From Gammaproteobacteria bacterium (GTDB taxonomy: Bacteria; Pseudomonadota; Gammaproteobacteria; Pseudomonadales; Pseudohongiellaceae), in NCBI GenBank assembly GCA_007571115.1, contig RKSA01000133.1, positions 1 through 7,893 of the forward strand: DNA of 7,893 bases, in the 5' to 3' direction. Each line of letters begins with the position of its first letter. Positions within the stretch are counted from its first letter, which is position 1. The translations under genes were made by a program, and so were the position numbers. Below, in pieces: positions 1 through 3,366 of the stretch. Below the pieces are notes generated by a model, which was not told where the DNA came from, ran no database searches, and saw nothing but the letters and a program-made list of their open reading frames with translations.

Positions 1-405
1 TATGGCGACATGGCGGGAGGATTCAACGTGCTCAAGGATGTCAGCAAGAGCCTCGTCTACCGCCTCGCCGAATACCGCAACGCGAGTGGCGGCGAGGTCA
101 TTCCCCGGCAAGTCATCGAGCGGGCGCCTTCTGCCGAGCTCGCGCCGGGGCAGCTCGATTCGGACGCTCTGCCACCCTATGCGGTGCTCGACGCGATTCT
201 CGAGCGCTACGTCGAGCGCGACTGGAGCGCTGAGCGGATCAGCGAGGACGGTTTCGACGCGGCGACCGTGTCGAGGGTCGTGGGCCTTGTCGACCGCAAC
301 GAGTACAAGCGCCGCCAGGGTCCGCCAGGCGTGCGCCTGACGCAAAAGGCCTTCGGCCGCGACCGGCGCTATCCGATCACCAATGCCTGGCCTCCGGGAG
401 ACTAG
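1..405 (+). CDS. nadE: Glutamine-dependent NAD+ synthetase, C-terminal fragment (5' end outside window)
   Basis: This is the last 134 codons of an NAD+ synthetase, which amidates deamido-NAD+ to NAD+ using ATP in the cytoplasm, the final step of NAD synthesis. The frame is open from base 1, beginning YGDMAGGFNVLKDV, the conserved loop of the synthetase (adenylation) domain. Further family motifs follow: VYRLAEYRN, the PSAEL block, SDALPPY, and DRNEYKRRQGPPGVR near the C-terminus, ending in FGRDRRYPITNAW. The ATG at base 10 lies inside the domain and is not a real start. The motif set fits the long type (about 540 residues, nitrilase-type glutaminase plus synthetase), as I recall the family; the glutaminase half would lie upstream, so glutamine use is inferred. 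The TAG stop (403-405) overlaps the stop of the convergent bamD gene. Confidence 0.9.
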   Translation, partial: YGDMAGGFNVLKDVSKSLVYRLAEYRNASGGEVIPRQVIERAPSAELAPGQLDSDALPPYAVLDAILERYVERDWSAERISEDGFDAATVSRVVGLVDRNEYKRRQGPPGVRLTQKAFGRDRRYPITNAWPPGD

Positions 406-1409
406 TCGAAAATGCCGAAAGTGATGATGCTGAGCAGCGACCGGCCAGGCTCCCGGACATCTTCCTGGGGGTTCTGGGAGTTGATGATCTGCTCGCTTCC
501 CGAAAGCGGTGGTCTCGAGGTCGGCGCCAGGGGAGGATCGCTGCGGTTGTCGCCGAGCAGGCCGAAGCTGACGGTATAGAGCAGCGAAGGGTCGGAGATT
601 TCGGTGCGGATCAGGAATTCGCCGTTTCCGTCGAGGGATGGATGGTCGGGGTAGTTTTCCCGCAGCAGTGCTAGCGAAGTGTCGGCGAGATCGTTAAGGC
701 CCAGCCGCAGATAGCATTCGACCATGATCGCCACCGCGTCGGACACGGCGGGGGTTCCCTGGAAGTTTTCCACGACGTGCTGTGCGCGCCGTTGCGCCGC
801 GATGTACGCGCGACGTTCGAGGTAGTAGTTCGCGACATGAATTTCGTGGGCTGCGAGATTGTTGCGCAGATAGATCATCCTGGCTCTGGCGTCGGCCGAG
901 TAGGGGCTGTCGGGGTACAGCGCGAGCAATTGCGCGAAATCGCTGAACGATTCCTTGGTGCGGCCGGGGTCGCGCTTGGTGTGGTCGATGGGGATGAGAC
1001 GGTCGATCAGGCTGCTGTTGTCCTCGAAGGACGACAGGCCGAGCATGTAGTGGGCGTAGTCGATGTTTTCGCTGTCGGGGTGCAGGCGGATGAAGCGCTC
1101 GGCTGCGGCCCGCGCGGCTTCCCGGTCGCCGCTGCTGAAATACGCGTAGACGATCTCGATCTGCGCCTGCTCGGCGAAGCGGCCGAAGGGGAAGCGCGAT
1201 TCCAGCGCCTCATAGGTGGCGATCGCCCTGAGATAGTTCCGGCTGGTGAGCTGGTCGAGGGCCTGCTGGTAGAACTGCTCCTCGGTGCTCAGGCTGGCGA
1301 ATTCGTCTTCCTCTTCCTCGCCGAACCAGGCGCAGGCACTGACGAGCAAGGATGCGCAAACTAGCAGCAAGTTCTTCGCGAGTCGGTCGATTCTGCTCAT
1401 GGCTTCCAT
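402..1409 (-). CDS. bamD: Outer membrane protein assembly factor BamD (TPR lipoprotein)
   Basis: BamD is the essential periplasmic lipoprotein of the BAM complex, which inserts beta-barrel proteins into the outer membrane with BamA. The 335-residue product has a lipoprotein signal peptide: a hydrophobic stretch at residues 13-25 ends in VSAC, giving lipidated Cys26. Ala follows Cys, not Asp, which fits outer-membrane sorting. An acidic segment (EEEEDE) comes next, then the TPR region at about 40-255 with family signatures such as ATYEALESRFPFGRF, FIRLHPDSENIDYA, DPGRTKESFSDFAQLLALYP and VANYYLERRAY. E. coli BamD is 245 residues; the excess is a C-terminal extension from about 258, with a proline-rich linker and a repeated SLL...FG motif. 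Two in-frame starts exist: Met1 (1407-1409) and Met4 (1398-1400). Neither has a well-spaced Shine-Dalgarno sequence, so the choice is unsettled. The gene is divergent from rluD and convergent with nadE. Confidence 0.95.
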   Translation of the reverse strand: MEAMSRIDRLAKNLLLVCASLLVSACAWFGEEEEDEFASLSTEEQFYQQALDQLTSRNYLRAIATYEALESRFPFGRFAEQAQIEIVYAYFSSGDREAARAAAERFIRLHPDSENIDYAHYMLGLSSFEDNSSLIDRLIPIDHTKRDPGRTKESFSDFAQLLALYPDSPYSADARARMIYLRNNLAAHEIHVANYYLERRAYIAAQRRAQHVVENFQGTPAVSDAVAIMVECYLRLGLNDLADTSLALLRENYPDHPSLDGNGEFLIRTEISDPSLLYTVSFGLLGDNRSDPPLAPTSRPPLSGSEQIINSQNPQEDVREPGRSLLSIITFGIFD

Positions 1410-1424
1410 TCGTTACAGGGCCCG

Positions 1425-1451
1425 TTGCAGGCTTTTGCAATGTGCTATTGT
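1425..1451 (+). promoter_or_regulatory. Candidate rluD promoter (extended -10)
   Basis: TGC precedes TATTGT (1446-1451), forming an extended -10 element (TG at 1443-1444). A possible -35, TTGCAG (1425-1430), is only 15 bases upstream, shorter than the usual 17, so the extended -10 would have to carry most of the recognition. Transcription would start near 1458, about 23 bases before the rluD ATG. The -10 overlaps the proposed bamD -10 on the opposite strand, so the two promoters would compete. Confidence 0.35.
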
Positions 1452-1453
1452 AA
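1435..1453. repeat. 19-bp imperfect palindrome between bamD and rluD (possible operator)
   Basis: TTGCAAT (1435-1441) and ATTGTAA (1447-1453) are inverted repeats with six of seven bases matching, separated by five bases (GTGCT). The site covers both predicted -10 elements of the divergent bamD and rluD promoters, as expected for an operator that could act on both. I do not recognise the cognate regulator. The symmetry may also simply come from two -10 hexamers meeting head to head. Confidence 0.45.
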
Positions 1454-1476
1454 CTTCAGCGACGCCCAGGAACCAA
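1447..1476 (-). promoter_or_regulatory. Candidate bamD housekeeping promoter
   Basis: Read on the minus strand, the sequence has TTGGTT (1476-1471), an 18-base spacer, and TACAAT (1452-1447), a five-of-six match to the sigma-70 -10 element. Transcription would begin near 1440, giving a leader of roughly 30-40 bases before bamD. The -35 matches only three of six positions. The -10 lies inside the right arm of the palindrome at 1435-1453. It is predicted by eye. Confidence 0.4.
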
Positions 1477-1480
1477 ATCG

Positions 1481-2497
1481 ATGCAGGCAGGAAAAGTCTT
1501 CCAGCAGGGGCGCGTCAGCGAAGCGCTCGACGGCATGAGGCTCGATCTCGCTGCGGCGCGGCTTTTCCCCGATTTTTCCCGGGCGCGCCTGCAGGGCTGG
1601 ATCCGCCAGGGAAAACTGACGGTCAATTCGCGCAGCGCCAGGCAGCGCGAGCGCCTGCGCAGCGGCGACTTGCTCGTGCTCGATGCCGAGCTCGCGCTCG
1701 GCCACGAATCGGGGCCCGAGTCCCTCGAGCTCGAGGTTCGCTACCAGGACGAGCATCTGCTCATCGTCAATAAGCCCGCCAGGCTCGTCGTGCATCCCGC
1801 TCCGGGCCATCGCGGCGGAACCTTGCTCAACGGTCTGCTGCATCAATTTCCCGAACTCGCAGGGCTTCCCCGGGCGGGCATCGTGCATCGCCTCGACAAG
1901 GACACCAGCGGCCTGCTGCTGATCGCGCGAACTCTGACTGCCCGGGACGAGCTGCTCAGGCAGATTCGCGAGCGGCGCATCGAGCGAGTCTATCAGGCGA
2001 TCGTGCAAGGCGCGCTCGTCGCCGGCGGAACGATCGATCAGCCCCTGGGCCGCCATCCCGTGCATCGCAAACGCAGGGCCGTGCTCGCCGAAGGCAAGCC
2101 CGCACGGACGCATTATCGCGTGCTCGAGCGGTTTCCGCAGCATACCTTGCTCAAGATCTCTCTGGAAACGGGGCGCACGCACCAGATCCGCGTCCACATG
2201 GCCTGGCTCGGCCATCCATTGACCGGAGACCCAGGCTATGGCGGCAGGCCGAGGCCGCCGACCGGCGGCGATGCCAGGCTCGCTGCTGCGCTGGGCAGCT
2301 TCCAGCGCCAGGCATTGCACGCCTGGCGACTGTCGTTGCCGCACCCCGTCGATGGCCACGAATTGACCGAGCAGGCGCCATTGCCCGACGACATGGAGCA
2401 ATTGCTTCGCTGCCTGCGCCTTGCCAGGAACAAGGGAAAGGAAGAGGAAGAGGAGAAGAACGATGCCGATACAGGCGCCAGAACTGATCCGTCCTGA
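1481..2497 (+). CDS. rluD: Ribosomal large subunit pseudouridine synthase D
   Basis: RluD converts uridines of helix 69 of 23S rRNA (1911, 1915 and 1917 in E. coli) to pseudouridine during large-subunit assembly. The 338-residue protein has an N-terminal S4 RNA-binding domain (about residues 18-75; DLAAARLFPDFSRARLQGWI) and an RluA-type catalytic domain. The catalytic motif HRLDKDTSG is at 136-144, with the nucleophile Asp139, the same number as in E. coli RluD. LETGRTHQIRVHM (228-240) and HPLTGDPGYGG are further family blocks. The ATG is preceded by AGGAA (1468-1472) at 8-base spacing. E. coli RluD is 326 residues; the extra length is mostly a charged tail (KGKEEEEEK, 318-326) after the conserved fold. 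It is transcribed divergently from bamD, and its last 35 bases overlap pgeF, implying translational coupling. Confidence 0.95.
   Translation: MQAGKVFQQGRVSEALDGMRLDLAAARLFPDFSRARLQGWIRQGKLTVNSRSARQRERLRSGDLLVLDAELALGHESGPESLELEVRYQDEHLLIVNKPARLVVHPAPGHRGGTLLNGLLHQFPELAGLPRAGIVHRLDKDTSGLLLIARTLTARDELLRQIRERRIERVYQAIVQGALVAGGTIDQPLGRHPVHRKRRAVLAEGKPARTHYRVLERFPQHTLLKISLETGRTHQIRVHMAWLGHPLTGDPGYGGRPRPPTGGDARLAAALGSFQRQALHAWRLSLPHPVDGHELTEQAPLPDDMEQLLRCLRLARNKGKEEEEEKNDADTGARTDPS
2432..2460 (+). promoter_or_regulatory. 29-base polypurine tract carrying the pgeF ribosome binding site
   Basis: Bases 2432-2460 are all purines, with GAAGAG-type repeats. The tract encodes the Lys/Glu tail of RluD and at the same time provides AGGAG (2451-2455) seven bases before the ATG at 2463. 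It therefore favours 2463 over the upstream in-frame ATG at 2421 as the pgeF start. Confidence 0.75.
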
Positions 2498-3209
2498 CTG
2501 GCCAGCTCCGGCCAGCGTGTTCGCGGCGGTCACGACCCGGGGCAGAGCCGGATTCAACCTCGCCACCCACGTTGGCGACGATCCCGAACGAGTCCGCGGC
2601 AATCGCCGCCGGCTTGCCAAGCGGCTCGGCTTCCACGCCGATTTCCAATGGCTGCGGCAAGTCCATGGCGCGCGGCCTGTCGTCGTGCAGCGCGTCGGCA
2701 AGGCCCTCGAGGCTGACGCTCTCGTGAGCCGGACTCCAGGAATCGCCTGCTGCGTGCTCAGCGCCGACTGCCTGCCGGTTTTCGTTTGCAGCAGGGCAGG
2801 CGACGAAGTCGCGGTCATTCATGCAGGCTGGCGCGGCCTGTGCGCTGGAATCGTCGAAAACACCCTCGCGGCGATGAAGACTCCCGGCGAGGAGCTGCTC
2901 GCCTGGCTGGGCCCCGGGATTCTCGCCTGCCATTACGAGGTTGGCGAGGAGCTTCGCGAGGCCTTCCTCGCAGGCGCCGGCGACGAGGAGCAGCGGCAAG
3001 CGCTCGCGACAGCCTTTCATCCCGCCGCGACCCGAGGCAAGTATCTGGCCGACCTCGCCCGGATCGCCATCGACAAGCTGCGCGCTGCGGGCCTCGCTTC
3101 GGTCAGTGGTGGCAGCGTTTGCACATACTGCCAGCCTGGGCGGTTCTTCTCCCATCGCCGCGGCGGAGTTGCCGGACGCATGGCGAACGTGATCTGCATC
3201 AGGCCCTAG
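2463..3209 (+). CDS. pgeF: Peptidoglycan editing factor PgeF (YfiH / multicopper polyphenol oxidase family)
   Basis: This is a DUF152/YfiH family protein. The E. coli member corrects peptidoglycan precursors in which L-Ser replaced L-Ala on UDP-MurNAc; the older name 'laccase domain protein' reflects oxidase or nucleosidase activities reported for relatives. The 248-residue product (E. coli 243) has the metal-site residues in context: QVHG (His68), SADCLPV (Cys103) and AVIHAGWRGL (His120). Other family blocks are FNLATHVGDDP, the LGPGI...YEVGEE segment, VCTYC (219-223) and FSHRRGGVAGRMANVICI at the C-terminus. The start at 2463 is chosen because AGGAG lies seven bases upstream and the protein then begins PELIRPDWPAP; starting at 2421 would add a basic, non-conserved 14 residues. 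It overlaps rluD by 35 bases and probably shares its transcript. A stem-loop begins three bases after the stop. Confidence 0.92.
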   Translation: MPIQAPELIRPDWPAPASVFAAVTTRGRAGFNLATHVGDDPERVRGNRRRLAKRLGFHADFQWLRQVHGARPVVVQRVGKALEADALVSRTPGIACCVLSADCLPVFVCSRAGDEVAVIHAGWRGLCAGIVENTLAAMKTPGEELLAWLGPGILACHYEVGEELREAFLAGAGDEEQRQALATAFHPAATRGKYLADLARIAIDKLRAAGLASVSGGSVCTYCQPGRFFSHRRGGVAGRMANVICIRP

Positions 3210-3212
3210 CGC

Positions 3213-3236
3213 CGGAACTGGTGCTGGCCAGTTCCG
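3213..3236 (+). terminator. Perfect 9-bp stem-loop after pgeF (weak terminator candidate)
   Basis: CGGAACTGG (3213-3221) and CCAGTTCCG (3228-3236) pair perfectly around a six-base loop, beginning three bases after the pgeF stop. No T-run follows, only CGATTATCG, itself a small palindrome, so this is not a classic intrinsic terminator. It may protect the 3' end of the rluD-pgeF message or reduce read-through into clpB. Confidence 0.4.
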
Positions 3237-3280
3237 CGATTATCGTGGCTCTTGCCGCTCTTGCGGCTGTCGCGCTGCGG

Positions 3281-3309
3281 CTTGAAATCTCCCCGCCATA
3301 GCCGCATGT
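3281..3309 (+). promoter_or_regulatory. Heat-shock (sigma-32 / RpoH) promoter of clpB
   Basis: CTTGAAA (3281-3287) is a perfect sigma-32 -35 element. After 14 bases comes CCGCATGT (3302-3309), seven of eight matches to the consensus -10 CCCCATNT. The spacing and the position directly ahead of clpB match the RpoH-dependent clpB promoter known in E. coli. Transcription should begin near 3316, giving a leader of about 50 bases. Confidence 0.85.
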
Positions 3310-3330
3310 AGCATTGCAGGCACTTATTTT

Positions 3331-3350
3331 GTTCTGTTCCGTTCCGTTCT
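3331..3350 (+). repeat. Four tandem GTTCY pentanucleotide repeats in the clpB leader
   Basis: Bases 3331-3350 are GTTCT, GTTCC, GTTCC, GTTCT in direct succession, differing only at the fifth base (T or C). They lie downstream of the predicted clpB transcription start and end four bases before the GAGG Shine-Dalgarno sequence (3354-3357). Function is unknown. Confidence 0.7.
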
Positions 3351-3366
3351 GCCGAGGTTCGCGGCC

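Noticed and set aside
1410..1480. Sigma-E promoter for bamD
   Set aside because: E. coli bamD belongs to the envelope-stress regulon, so I looked for GGAACTT-N16-TCTGA on the minus strand; no acceptable match is present in the intergenic region.
2421..2462. Longer pgeF start at ATG 2421
   Set aside because: It would add a basic stretch (RERKRKRRR) not found in the family, lacks a good ribosome site, and would sit deeper in rluD; 2463 has AGGAG at seven bases.
1445..2818. 457-codon open frame antisense to rluD/pgeF
   Set aside because: Shadow of rluD; composition is low-information and it would overlap the rluD promoter and all its conserved motifs.
3221..3301. Possible 26-residue membrane peptide (ASSAIIVALAALAAVALRLE) from a GTG at 3221
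   Set aside because: No ribosome binding site precedes it, the start is a weak GTG inside the pgeF-distal hairpin, and its end overlaps the sigma-32 -35 element. The hydrophobic look follows from GC-rich GCN/CTN runs.
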